IMG/VR virus record: IMGVR_UViG_3300045135_002802
Coordinates: 1-25,814 of that record
Source of the DNA: a virus
Reading direction: 5' to 3' (one strand)
Length of the DNA stretch: 25,814 nucleotides
Shown: positions 7,638 to 15,449 of the stretch, in pieces
How positions within the stretch are numbered: the stretch's first letter is position 1
Layout of the letters: each line of letters opens with the position of its first letter
Notes under the pieces: generated by a model
What the model was told of the DNA's origin: nothing
The model's database searches: none
The model's input: the letters and a program-made list of their open reading frames with translations, nothing else
Translations under genes and position numbers: made by a program

Positions 7638-7990
7638 CGGATAACCTAAATTATATAGTCAAAGTAAAGTGGCCACCTCACTGCAAGAACAGAGATTTGA
7701 AAATACTCAAGGATAGGCCGGACATAGTGCAGACCATGAACGGATTGAGAAGCAAAATTGAAAACTTTTGTAAAGCGTCATGCAGTGATTTGTTTAAGAT
7801 CAGCGACGAGTATGACATGCAAGGGTTTAACGTTGGCTTCGTTTCGGGACCAGACGCCTACAATTTCATCCTTGAGCAGGCAACGATAGGATACGAAATT
7901 GAACGTTCAATCGGCCGTTACAACATCTTCTCGCAAAAGTACATAAAGCATATATTGTTGTACACACCCAAGGGTATAGTAGTAGATTAA
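7634..7990 (+). CDS. Unknown 118-aa protein coupled to the preceding gene
   Basis: The start is taken at the ATG of an ATGA overlap at 7634 and not at an in-frame ATG at 7550, which would force an 88-base overlap. A GGAG lies 11 bases upstream. The protein (MTDNLNYIVKVKWPPHCKNR...) is mixed alpha/beta in character, with three Cys and a Tyr/Phe-rich C-terminal third (SIGRYNIFSQKYIKHILLY). I see no known motif, signal peptide or membrane segment. Its stop TAA shares the bases TTAA with the stop of the convergent gene at 7987-9027. No terminator is visible between them. Function unknown; it probably acts together with the 176-aa partner. Confidence 0.75.
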   Translation: MTDNLNYIVKVKWPPHCKNRDLKILKDRPDIVQTMNGLRSKIENFCKASCSDLFKISDEYDMQGFNVGFVSGPDAYNFILEQATIGYEIERSIGRYNIFSQKYIKHILLYTPKGIVVD

Positions 7991-9027
7991 TCAGCAAAGC
8001 CGTGCATGATAACGATACGTGCACCATCGTGTGGAGCCTCGATAGATGATCCATCACTACCACCAGTGAAGCTCATGGTGTCACCTGAGATGGTGTAGTT
8101 CTGCGTGGGCTCCTGCATCACGCCATCTACGTACACTATTATGTTGTTGGCCGCTGTAGGTGTGGTTGTCATTGTGAACTGCGTTGATGATCCATCACCA
8201 GTAAACACGTCTTTCGTTATGCTCGATGCCGCGGCCTCTGTACGCAACGCGGTATAGGTCGAACCGTCCAGGGAGACTTCATATTTGCCTGTTGTAGTAT
8301 TAAAGCGTATGATACCTTCCTGCGCCGATGGTCTCTCCGCAGTTGTTCCTGTCGGAACGACCACACCCGTCGTCGTGTTGAAGTCGAACAATCCCGTTCC
8401 CTGTGTGGTGAACGTCATGTCCGCATTGGTCACTATGTTTCCGATGTTGTTAGTGACGAATTCTGTGTTTCCTGTTGTAGTTGATAGGTTCTGTAGTCCT
8501 TTAGTGCCCGTGTATCTCGCACCTGATATGTACACCGACTTGCCCGTGAAGTCGATTCCATTCGGTAGGTTGGTACCTATGAAGTGTAGCACACCAGATT
8601 GGTAGTCAAAGAACCATTCATCGTTGTTGCCGGAACCTGTGGCGAACACCTGGTCACCGCTTGCCGCCGCGTTGCCGGCATCTGATGAAGTATGGATATA
8701 AACCTTAACTTGATATGTAGATCCTATCTCTGGTGGTATCCAGTCTGTCAGTCCAGTCTTCCATGATCTGTTGGCTGTTGATGTTCCGTCTGCTGTGGTC
8801 TCATTTGGTGTGCCAGTTGGATACACCGTGACCACTCCTGCGCTCGAACCCGGCATTGTACCTGGAATGCTTGACGCCTGGTTCCAAGTGTTGTCACCCC
8901 TTAGTAGTAATGGAGATGCGATGGCCTCGTTGGGTGCTTTCTTTAATGCGTTGGTGTCAGTTTTCGTGGCACCGTAACCCAATTTCTTCCAAAGGTAATC
9001 TACTTTTTTTGCGTCAGTTATTGCCAT
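7987..9027 (-). CDS. Virion/fibre-associated structural protein (MAITDxKKVDYLWKKLGYG type)
   Basis: 346 aa. The N-terminal ~110 residues (MAITDAKKVDYLWKKLGYG..., KAPNEAIASPLLLRGDNTW, then TDWIPPEIGSTYQVKVYI) match a type recurrent in marine T4-like phage structural clusters; no function is established that I know of. Residues 223-263 are the VPTGTTAERP...IRFNTTTGKYE module. Residues 270-346 are the GDGSSTQF...VYVDGVMQEPTQNYTISG module also present in the 731-aa and 155-aa proteins. The start codon overlaps the stop of the 1235-aa fibre gene (TAATG), so both are made from one mRNA, probably in a fixed ratio. This suggests a partner or tip/adaptor of that fibre. The 3' end is convergent with the plus-strand gene at 7634-7990, the two stops sharing TTAA. 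Confidence 0.85.
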   Translation of the reverse strand: MAITDAKKVDYLWKKLGYGATKTDTNALKKAPNEAIASPLLLRGDNTWNQASSIPGTMPGSSAGVVTVYPTGTPNETTADGTSTANRSWKTGLTDWIPPEIGSTYQVKVYIHTSSDAGNAAASGDQVFATGSGNNDEWFFDYQSGVLHFIGTNLPNGIDFTGKSVYISGARYTGTKGLQNLSTTTGNTEFVTNNIGNIVTNADMTFTTQGTGLFDFNTTTGVVVPTGTTAERPSAQEGIIRFNTTTGKYEVSLDGSTYTALRTEAAASSITKDVFTGDGSSTQFTMTTTPTAANNIIVYVDGVMQEPTQNYTISGDTMSFTGGSDGSSIEAPHDGARIVIMHGFAD

Positions 9028-12000
9028 TACTCAATGCTCAGTGCTGTTATACTGTCTCCTGATTCTAGTTTAATCCTGATCAGTACATTATTCCCTGTAG
9101 CATTTGTGGCGTTTTCTGAACCCAGCGTCAGCGTAAATGTTTGGTTGGAATAACTTGTACCGTCAATAATTCTGTCTCCCGATGTGAACGCACAACCATT
9201 TGATCCGTTTCCGCCGTTGCCGGTGTCTGATCCTGGCACACCTGAACCACCGTAAGTGATACCAGCGTCTAACCATCCGTTCAATCCAGATGCTGAATCT
9301 ATTGCAGTGCCTGGTGCCGCGATGAAGAAGCCTGACACAGTTCCCGACAGCCTCACTGTGAAGTTGGCCATCGTGGTTCTCCTGAACGCGAAGTTGTAGT
9401 ACTGTGCTTCGCCTCCGTCCCTGCCTGTTGCAAGGTCAGGACCAGCAGGTAGGTAACCTGAGCTCAGGTCTGTGGTGAAGTGTTTGATCGTTCCAAATCT
9501 TGAAATCGCTTCATTGGTTCCTGCCACAGTGACTGCACCTGACCATGCGTGATCCGTGTAGTAGTTGGCATTTGAAGAATCATTTAGTGACGGTGTGTCA
9601 CCTGACAGCGAACCAAATCCGCTTATCCTCACAGCGTCGTCATCGAAGCCGGCGCCTAAAGAATCTGATACAGTAATACCGCCCGCTTCATTGTCCAGTG
9701 TGAGCAGTGATGCGGTGTATACTTGAATTTTTGTTGTGCTTTCCGAGTATGAACCAGTTCCGTTTGCGTTCTTACTCCTTGCTTTAATCTGTTGTACTGA
9801 CCTAACACTTGACGTTGTAAGTGGCTGTGTCAGTGTGCCCAGTGTGTATGCTGAACTCACACCAGTGTCTGTGTTTGGAATACCACCTGTCAGCATTGAA
9901 CTTGCTCCGTCTATGTTGGCATACGTGTAACCTGTTGCGGAAATTACATTTCCGGAAGTTGATTCTTGGTTTGTGCCTGGGTCAACTTCATGAGGATCTG
10001 TGGCATCTTGGTACGCTTGTCCTGTGAAGTTGGCCACTGTTGTGCCTGTGATTGTCACGGTAGGTGAACCTGTGTTGTAGTATGGCACACCCGAAACATA
10101 ACGCTGTGTTCCAGCAGTTCCTTGTGCTATTGTACCTATTGTGGTTGTAGGTGTTGCTGTGATGTCGTCTTTGACCACGTGGACGTAGTTGGTGTTGCCA
10201 CCAGCACTGCTTTCTAATCTCTGTGCGTTGACTCCCACTGTGTAGTCTGCAAGTGCCTGTGTGATCTTAGCATCGGTTACTAGGTATAATCTCTGTGGGT
10301 ATGAACTGTCCACTTGGTCATAGTCCTTGTGATCCGACGTCACAAGTTTGGTGAACGTGCCGTTGTTGGCACCGCCTTCCGTGGTTGTGAATGTCCTTGC
10401 ACCACTGGCGCTGGCGTTGATTGATGCCGTCACTGTCTGGTTCACAGTTGAACCTGTTCCGTTTGAATCATTAACTAAAAAGCCATTAATGACATTTGTG
10501 TCTAGTGTAGTTGTAGTTGTGTATCTTCTTGCAGTTGTAGATTCTAGGCTTGCGCCCGCTGTCAGCGTGTCTGCTGTTGAGGTGTTGTCATCGAAACCCG
10601 CACACAGGTGTGGGTTAGTTCCCTGCGCGGCATCTGCCATTGTCAAACTGAAACTGCTGAGTCCATTTGGTGCGCTTGGTGTAGATTTCATAGCAAAAGT
10701 GATAGTTTCTTCATCATCTTGTGCTATTGTGTCTGGTGTACCTGAGGCTCTGAATCTGAAATTGATGTTGCCTACGGATGTACCTGAGTAGTCCTTGTCA
10801 AGAGTTGCACCTATCGTTCCTGCTGTTGAACCATCTTCTGCCACTGTTGTTATAGAGCTGGAGTCATCGAAAAAATCGTATTCATAACTTGAAGCATTTT
10901 GAGAAGTGTTTGTGAATCTTGCGATTGCTCTGTCATTGCCATCTAGGTCAGTGGCATCATACAATGACAGACTGTTGTCTCCAGAACCTGTTGAGACCGT
11001 GACTGCCGTGCCGGCAATGTTTGCTCTCACGTCTGGTTCAACAATTATATTGAGATTAGTAGAAAAAGTTGAATTTGTATGTCCATTTGCCAGTGTTAAT
11101 GAGGTTGTAAATGTTCTTGTGGTACCGCCTGACTGTTGTCCCGACGTCAAGTTAAAAGTGTTTGCAATAGTCTGTCCGGTGTCGCCAGATCCTCCTGAAC
11201 CTATGTTTACGACCGTGTTCGAATCACCTTCGCCGAAGTTCCAGGTGTAAGTCTGCGTTGCAGAGAAGTCTGTATTGCTTCCTGGATTTGTTGCCGTGTT
11301 GTTAGTGAATGTCACAGGGAATCCGCTTGTGGCTTCTTCGTTGACTCCCCTTATGGTTGAGTCTGCGACCGAATATAGAGGAGTGTGTTCTGAGTACACC
11401 TCGAAATTGCTCGATGTAGTCGCAGGTATAACGGCAGGATCCGCAGTTGAGTGTGTCAACAGTCTCAACCTGATAGAATACTTGGTGTCACCAGCGCCTG
11501 TGCCTGCAACTGTACTCCCGTCATCTCCAGATGCGTTGGTGTAGGTGTGTGCCAGACGTGAACCACCATTGAGACTGGAGCCTCCCGCGACACCATCACC
11601 GCTTATGGCGTTTTCCGAACCATCTCCCCAATCTACATCATAGGTTACTGTTGCTCCGCCAGTGTTTGTGGTATTATTCTGTAGGTACACAGTGTCGCCT
11701 GTGTCCGCAGTCGTTATAGGTGAACCACCTGATGCCGCGGCGTACATCGCGAACGATGGCACCGGTTCTGCCGTTGCCACAGTTATGTAATTCGATCTCG
11801 TTGATGTAGCGAAACTGCCAGCGGAATCTGTTGTGCCCGCGTCATTTTCGAACGCTTTCACCACCACTGTGTATGGTGATCCAGAATTTGCGTTGTATGT
11901 GTGGCTTGGTGTAGAGTCAGTTGTTGCCGTTGTCTCATCTCCGTCACCCCACGTGATCGTGTATCTTGTGTTGGCACCTGCGGTAGGCGTGGTTGTGATT

Positions 12001-12734
12001 GTGAGTGTGACAGTGTCTCCTAAACTGATTGATGTCGCGTCAGAAACGAATGAAACCGATTTGATATAGGTGCCCGCCTGCACGTTTCCTATCACTTCGT
12101 TTAGTTCATCTATGGCGTTGGTCACTGTGGTGTCTGATGCAAGTCCTAGGTATGCACCGTCACCGAACGTTGAGTCTGTTGGCAGTCGCAGTTCAACGTT
12201 GTCCCCCGTAACACCGCCTGACGAAACAGAAGCAATCTCGTTGTCCACATATTGCTTTGTGGTGACGTCATCGTTGGCGACCGGTGATGCCGCCTGTATG
12301 TTTGCCAGTGTAACGTTTGTGAAATCTGTTCTCGTTGATCCATCTTCCGGTGTGGTACCAAATCTGAATTTGTCTAGTGTCTCGTCCCAGTATAAAACTG
12401 CTTCGTCGGCGCCGGCACGTTGGATCATTATACCTGCGTCAGTGGCTGTGGAGTTGTTCTCGTTGATGGATATGATGTTGTCTTCTACGACTAAATTCTG
12501 TGAGTCTATGGTAGTGGTTGTGCCCTGTACAGTAAGGTCACCAGTGATGGTCTGGTTGCCCTGTACACGCATGTTGCCGTTAACATCAAGTTTAAAATTA
12601 CCTGGACTGTTTGTGCTTACACCAATCCTGTCATTTACTACATCTATGTAGAGTAAATCTGTCTGAAATGCTATGTCTGTCGAACGCAAAAGGTTCGATT
12701 CTAATATATCACCACTGATTCTGTTTATTGCCAT
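9027..12734 (-). CDS. Giant PKD-domain tail fibre/adhesin
   Basis: 1235 aa. Fibre N-terminus at 1-52 (MAINRISGDIL, FQTDLLYIDV, RIGVSTNSP). LTVQGTTTTIDSQNLVVED...YWDET module at 66-120 and KQYVDNEIASV at 160-170. Four PKD/Ig-like units follow: about 225-319 (TITWGDGDE), 325-445 (DVDWGDGSE), 455-568 (TWNFGEGDS) and a weaker one at 570-685 (YDFFDDSS). Residues about 690-1130 are beta-rich and unassigned. The last ~90 residues (SGLNGWLDAGITYGGSGVPG, a GNGGNGSNGC turn and SGDSITALSI) resemble a C-terminal fibre tip common in marine phages. PKD units usually act as rigid spacers or carbohydrate- or protein-binding modules at cell surfaces. A late promoter lies 11 bases before the ATG and no Shine-Dalgarno is visible, suggesting a near-leaderless mRNA. 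Confidence 0.87.
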   Translation of the reverse strand: MAINRISGDILESNLLRSTDIAFQTDLLYIDVVNDRIGVSTNSPGNFKLDVNGNMRVQGNQTITGDLTVQGTTTTIDSQNLVVEDNIISINENNSTATDAGIMIQRAGADEAVLYWDETLDKFRFGTTPEDGSTRTDFTNVTLANIQAASPVANDDVTTKQYVDNEIASVSSGGVTGDNVELRLPTDSTFGDGAYLGLASDTTVTNAIDELNEVIGNVQAGTYIKSVSFVSDATSISLGDTVTLTITTTPTAGANTRYTITWGDGDETTATTDSTPSHTYNANSGSPYTVVVKAFENDAGTTDSAGSFATSTRSNYITVATAEPVPSFAMYAAASGGSPITTADTGDTVYLQNNTTNTGGATVTYDVDWGDGSENAISGDGVAGGSSLNGGSRLAHTYTNASGDDGSTVAGTGAGDTKYSIRLRLLTHSTADPAVIPATTSSNFEVYSEHTPLYSVADSTIRGVNEEATSGFPVTFTNNTATNPGSNTDFSATQTYTWNFGEGDSNTVVNIGSGGSGDTGQTIANTFNLTSGQQSGGTTRTFTTSLTLANGHTNSTFSTNLNIIVEPDVRANIAGTAVTVSTGSGDNSLSLYDATDLDGNDRAIARFTNTSQNASSYEYDFFDDSSSITTVAEDGSTAGTIGATLDKDYSGTSVGNINFRFRASGTPDTIAQDDEETITFAMKSTPSAPNGLSSFSLTMADAAQGTNPHLCAGFDDNTSTADTLTAGASLESTTARRYTTTTTLDTNVINGFLVNDSNGTGSTVNQTVTASINASASGARTFTTTEGGANNGTFTKLVTSDHKDYDQVDSSYPQRLYLVTDAKITQALADYTVGVNAQRLESSAGGNTNYVHVVKDDITATPTTTIGTIAQGTAGTQRYVSGVPYYNTGSPTVTITGTTVANFTGQAYQDATDPHEVDPGTNQESTSGNVISATGYTYANIDGASSMLTGGIPNTDTGVSSAYTLGTLTQPLTTSSVRSVQQIKARSKNANGTGSYSESTTKIQVYTASLLTLDNEAGGITVSDSLGAGFDDDAVRISGFGSLSGDTPSLNDSSNANYYTDHAWSGAVTVAGTNEAISRFGTIKHFTTDLSSGYLPAGPDLATGRDGGEAQYYNFAFRRTTMANFTVRLSGTVSGFFIAAPGTAIDSASGLNGWLDAGITYGGSGVPGSDTGNGGNGSNGCAFTSGDRIIDGTSYSNQTFTLTLGSENATNATGNNVLIRIKLESGDSITALSIE

Positions 12735-12747
12735 AATACTACAATGG

Positions 12748-12755
12748 TATTTACC
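12748..12755 (-). promoter_or_regulatory. Late promoter GGTAAATA for the PKD fibre gene
   Basis: Part of the near-palindrome GGTAAATACC (12746-12755), identical to the one at 16033-16042. The predicted start near 12742 leaves an 8-base leader without a Shine-Dalgarno. Confidence 0.65.
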
Positions 12756-12781
12756 AAATTATCGTACGAGTCTCTTCCTAC

Positions 12782-12789
12782 CATAAATA
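12782..12789 (+). promoter_or_regulatory. Late promoter CATAAATA for the plus-strand fibre gene
   Basis: Seven of eight match to TATAAATA, ending 8 bases before the ATG at 12798. The predicted start near 12795 implies a leader of about 3 bases. It is back to back with the minus-strand promoter at 12748-12755. Confidence 0.6.
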
Positions 12790-12797
12790 TTCTTAAT

Positions 12798-13664
12798 ATG
12801 GCACTATTACCTATCAGTAAAATAGAAAAAATTTCTGAAAAACGTGTTGATGTGCAACAGGTCAACGTGTATGAAAACTCTGTCAGCGGTGATGCAATCC
12901 ATGGTGGAAAAATTACGAATTTCAGCAGTGAAGGCATAAAGGACAAGGCAGATTCTGTACAAATCACAGTGAGAAATGACAAAGTAGAAATCGAAAAGGA
13001 TCTAGTTGTCAAGGGCACAGTTACCGTAGAAAACCTCAAGTATGTTGAGGCGGAGGTTCCTAAACTGAATGTAAAAGATGCCATAATGATAGATCATAAC
13101 GAAGTGATTTGGAAGCATACACTAGGTAAAAGTGTGCAAAAAAGCAGTCTTACTGAGGTAGGAGTTTTAAAAAAATTACAGGTAGACAAGACATTTTTTG
13201 CAAATCAACAGCGTGTAGGAATCAACACAGAGGCACCGTCTGCTGATTTTTCAGTAAACGTTGGAGGGTACGAAGTGATCACTAGAATGCAAGAGAGAAA
13301 TGCATTCGTTGGCACTCATGCGCCTGTGCCGTTTGCAATAGGAACCGACGACACAGCAAGAATTGTTTGTAAATCAAACGGCGATGTGGCAATCGGCAGT
13401 GAGGACGGACGCTACGTAAAGATGAATGTGTGGGGACAAGTGGGTATCGGAGTTAAGAACCCGCAAGAGAGCCTGCATGTGTCTGGTAACATTAGGTTTG
13501 GTGACAAGACATTCGCATCAGGAAAGAGTTATCCAGGCCAGGGAAGATGGGAAACTGGATCTGTTGTTTGGAACGACATGCCAGAAATAAACCAACCTGT
13601 TGGTTGGGTATGTATAAAAGGAGGAACGCCCGGTTCGTGGCGTCCGTTTGGACTAATATCCTAA
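12798..13664 (+). CDS. Tail fibre/appendage protein on the opposite strand
   Basis: 288 aa from the ATG at 12798 (MALLPISKIEKISEKRVD...). An in-frame ATG at 12744 exists but would place the promoter motif inside the coding sequence. Residues about 58-80 hold a VEIEKDLVVKGTVTVENL element like the NLTVxGT fibre module. VGINTEAPSADFSVNVGG (140-157) and VGIGVKNPQESLHVSG (215-230) are two copies of the VGIGT..P..LHV fibre element. The C-terminus (GRWETGSVVWNDMP, VGWVCIKGGTPGSWRPFG) is a phage fibre-tip type ending. It is Lys/Glu/Val-richer than the Thr/Ser/Ala-rich minus-strand fibres, consistent with a separate origin. The gene is convergent with the operon ending at 13801 (or 13653); no terminator is visible. 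Confidence 0.8.
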   Translation: MALLPISKIEKISEKRVDVQQVNVYENSVSGDAIHGGKITNFSSEGIKDKADSVQITVRNDKVEIEKDLVVKGTVTVENLKYVEAEVPKLNVKDAIMIDHNEVIWKHTLGKSVQKSSLTEVGVLKKLQVDKTFFANQQRVGINTEAPSADFSVNVGGYEVITRMQERNAFVGTHAPVPFAIGTDDTARIVCKSNGDVAIGSEDGRYVKMNVWGQVGIGVKNPQESLHVSGNIRFGDKTFASGKSYPGQGRWETGSVVWNDMPEINQPVGWVCIKGGTPGSWRPFGLIS

Positions 13665-13850
13665 TTCAAAACAACAACTGAATCTGGTCTGAAAGAAGTA
13701 ATGGTATATGATTATACCAATTATTATGCCTTCTAGTAAAGCAATGATGGCGCAAGGCACAGGATATCTTTTGATTATCTTGATTTTGAATTTATAGAAT
13801 TTATTCGCCCAACTTGTGAAGGTTGTGAATAATTGCGATAATGTGGGCAC
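13653..13850 (-). CDS. Possible 65-aa single-span membrane protein, GTG start
   Basis: The frame opens with GTG at 13850 inside the end of the 155-aa gene (50-base overlap). GGAG is placed 6 bases upstream. It ends 12 bases into the 3' end of the convergent plus-strand gene. Residues 20-29 are basic (FKIKIIKRYP), followed by a hydrophobic stretch at 31-52 (CAIIALLEGIIIGIIIYHYF), a plausible inner-membrane helix. It fills the otherwise empty 136-base gap at 13665-13800. No family is recognised. Such a protein could be a small lysis or membrane-modifying factor, but nothing in the sequence proves it. A TATAAATT motif inside the gene (13789-13796) may be chance. Confidence 0.42.
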   Translation of the reverse strand: MPTLSQLFTTFTSWANKFYKFKIKIIKRYPVPCAIIALLEGIIIGIIIYHYFFQTRFSCCFELGY

Positions 13851-14268
13851 TGTCTACTCCGTTATTGGCAGGTGGTGCAGAACCAAATGTCACAGCGCCT
13901 CCCGAGTAAGTGTAGTTAGTGCCTGGCACTTGGTACACTCCGCCAATGAATATTGCCATGTCGGTGGCATCTGTTGGTGTTGTTGACAGTGTCGCCGCTG
14001 TCGAGCCGTCAAGCGTGTTACCCGAACCATTGCCGAACACAGTCGTTGATCCGTCTCCTTGGAACTTGTCCACAGTCAAAGTCTTCTCTCCAGCCGCACT
14101 TGATATGTTGTACCATTGCGATCCAATGTAACCTTGATAAGTTGATGTGGTGGTGTTGAATATGATCTGACCGTCCTGTCCTGTGGGTCTGTTGGCAGTT
14201 GACACTTGTGGTATCTCTACCGAAGTAGCACCGTGTTCTAGTTCTCTGTTTTTAACGAACCTTCCCAT
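13801..14268 (-). CDS. Small fibre/virion protein (155 aa)
   Basis: MGRFVKNRELEHGATSVEIP starts the protein; the opening resembles the MGRPIRKDK start of the 140-aa protein at 15510-15932. Residues 19-58 are the TANRPTGQDGQIIFNTTTSTYQGY...WYNI module. Residues 65-150 are the GDGSTTVF...IFIGGVYQVPGTNYTYSGG module with a SAPP turn. Both modules recur in the 731- and 346-aa proteins. The gene starts 4 bases after the stop of the 109-aa gene and is the third in an operon from the promoter at 15450. AGGA lies 10 bases upstream of the ATG. It is a structural protein by module content; the place in the virion is unknown. Confidence 0.8.
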   Translation of the reverse strand: MGRFVKNRELEHGATSVEIPQVSTANRPTGQDGQIIFNTTTSTYQGYIGSQWYNISSAAGEKTLTVDKFQGDGSTTVFGNGSGNTLDGSTAATLSTTPTDATDMAIFIGGVYQVPGTNYTYSGGAVTFGSAPPANNGVDSAHIIAIIHNLHKLGE

Positions 14269-14272
14269 GGTA

Positions 14273-14602
14273 TTACAATCCTATCGTTGATACTGTTACT
14301 ATTACTTGTCCTGTTGAGTCAGCGTTCTGCACATAGATTTTATCACCGTTTCCGAGTATCATTTTCTCAGTGTCAATGATGTAACTGTCAGTCGCCTGTA
14401 TTGTCAGTGAGTTGTAAATCTTGTTGTTCTCTGTTGGCACGGTTGTTGAACCGTCATTTGGCAAAAGATATACGTCGATTGTGGCATCTGAACTTGTGAT
14501 GTTGCAGAGATGTATTGACGTCACAGCCGTGTCAGCCGTGGCCTCAAATGCATGATCCAGTGCTGTAATAGTTGTTGGTGCTGTTCTTTGTGTAATCGCC
14601 AT
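14273..14602 (-). CDS. Small beta-rich virion protein (109 aa)
   Basis: Begins MAITQRTAPTTITALDHAFE. It has a pattern of short beta strands: AVTSIHLCNITSSDATIDVYLL, then IYNSLTIQATDSYIIDTEKM, ILGNGDKIYVQNAD and VIVTVSTIGL. This is typical of small phage beta-sandwich proteins found beside fibre genes, but I cannot name a family. AGGA sits just upstream of the ATG, 3 bases after the stop of the 278-aa gene. It lies in the middle of a three- to four-gene operon of small virion proteins. Confidence 0.78.
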   Translation of the reverse strand: MAITQRTAPTTITALDHAFEATADTAVTSIHLCNITSSDATIDVYLLPNDGSTTVPTENNKIYNSLTIQATDSYIIDTEKMILGNGDKIYVQNADSTGQVIVTVSTIGL

Positions 14603-14605
14603 ATG

Positions 14606-15442
14606 TTATCCTAACGCAATGGCCAAAGCCGTTGCTTTCTTTTTACTTATCAGTTCTCCCTCTGTGCCTGAACTGATGCTTGAGTTGATGAAATACAGGC
14701 CAGTGCCTCCACCGCCTGCTGTCTTGTTGTATAATTTTGTTACTGTGGATGCCGCTGGTGTGCTTGCCGCACCAGAGAAAGTTAATGTGTCATTTATCAC
14801 CACATCGCCTGTACCGTTCGTGATCAGGGTCAAATCGCCATTAGAGGAATCACTGGTAATAGATGTGATATTTGTCAAGTCTGGGTCCAGCGTCACTGTA
14901 ACGGTGTCTGGTTCCGTAGCGGCTGTAGTAATACCGTTGGCGCCTGAAAATTGCAAAGTGTTACCTGTACCAACTGTTACCTGTGCAGAATCGTCACCTG
15001 CCACTTTAAGACTGAAACCACCACCAACTGTGGTGTCAACATAGTTTTTTGTCGCGACATCTGATGTGTTGCTTGGTTCCGCCGCCCTTATGTTGGCCAG
15101 TGCTGTATCTGTGATTGATGAGCCGGTGCCATCTGAAGTGGTAGTCACTGCCTTGAAAACGTCATCGCCTTCATTCCAATATATGGCCGCATTGTTGGCC
15201 GCACCCCTGTTCACTAATATACCTGCGTCTATGTCACTCGGTGTAGAGTTGTTTCTGCTGAGCACTATCACAGGATCCGAAACAGCAAGTGTGGTCGTGT
15301 CGATTACTGTCTGTGTGCCCTCAATATCCAGGTTTCCTTTGACCACCACCGCTCTCGAGTCGAGGATAATGTCGTTTGTACCACCCGCACCGGACCCTGC
15401 CTTGATGTTGTAGTCCGCTGAAGTTCTAAGAGTTTTAGCCAT
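14606..15442 (-). CDS. Fibre/structural protein with shared NLTVxGT module (278 aa)
   Basis: Residues 1-36 (MAKTLRTSADYNIKAG...NDIILDS). Residues 37-98 are the NLDIEGTQTVIDTTTLAVSDP...NRGAANNAAIYWNEGDDVF module. ANIRAAEPSNTSDVATKNYVD at 116-136 is equivalent to the segment before the PKD region in the 1235-aa fibre. The C-terminus (STVTKLYNKTAGGGGTGLYF, then GELISKKKATALAIALG) is a distinctive ending seen in marine T4-like structural proteins. It is the first gene of an operon with the 109- and 155-aa genes. A perfect TATAAATA lies 7 bases before the ATG and no Shine-Dalgarno is present, so the mRNA is predicted to be leaderless. Confidence 0.82.
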   Translation of the reverse strand: MAKTLRTSADYNIKAGSGAGGTNDIILDSRAVVVKGNLDIEGTQTVIDTTTLAVSDPVIVLSRNNSTPSDIDAGILVNRGAANNAAIYWNEGDDVFKAVTTTSDGTGSSITDTALANIRAAEPSNTSDVATKNYVDTTVGGGFSLKVAGDDSAQVTVGTGNTLQFSGANGITTAATEPDTVTVTLDPDLTNITSITSDSSNGDLTLITNGTGDVVINDTLTFSGAASTPAASTVTKLYNKTAGGGGTGLYFINSSISSGTEGELISKKKATALAIALG

Positions 15443-15449
15443 TTGTTAG

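Noticed and set aside
12744-12797. Longer start (ATG at 12744) for the plus-strand fibre gene
   Set aside because: It would place both divergent promoter motifs inside coding sequence and add 18 residues without fibre character. The ATG at 12798 is followed by a typical start MALLPISKIEK.
12725-13084. Minus-strand 119-aa frame opposite the 288-aa gene
   Set aside because: It is antisense to a gene with clear fibre elements and has no motif of its own.
13789-13796. TATAAATT as a promoter in the 155-aa/65-aa overlap
   Set aside because: It lacks the TAAATA core shared by the other sites and would start inside the 65-aa frame.
306-15442. Diversity-generating retroelement or invertible fibre switch
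   Set aside because: I see no reverse transcriptase, no template/variable DNA repeat pair, no recombinase and no inverted repeats flanking the flipped fibre gene within the window. The similar modules are diverged protein-level repeats.
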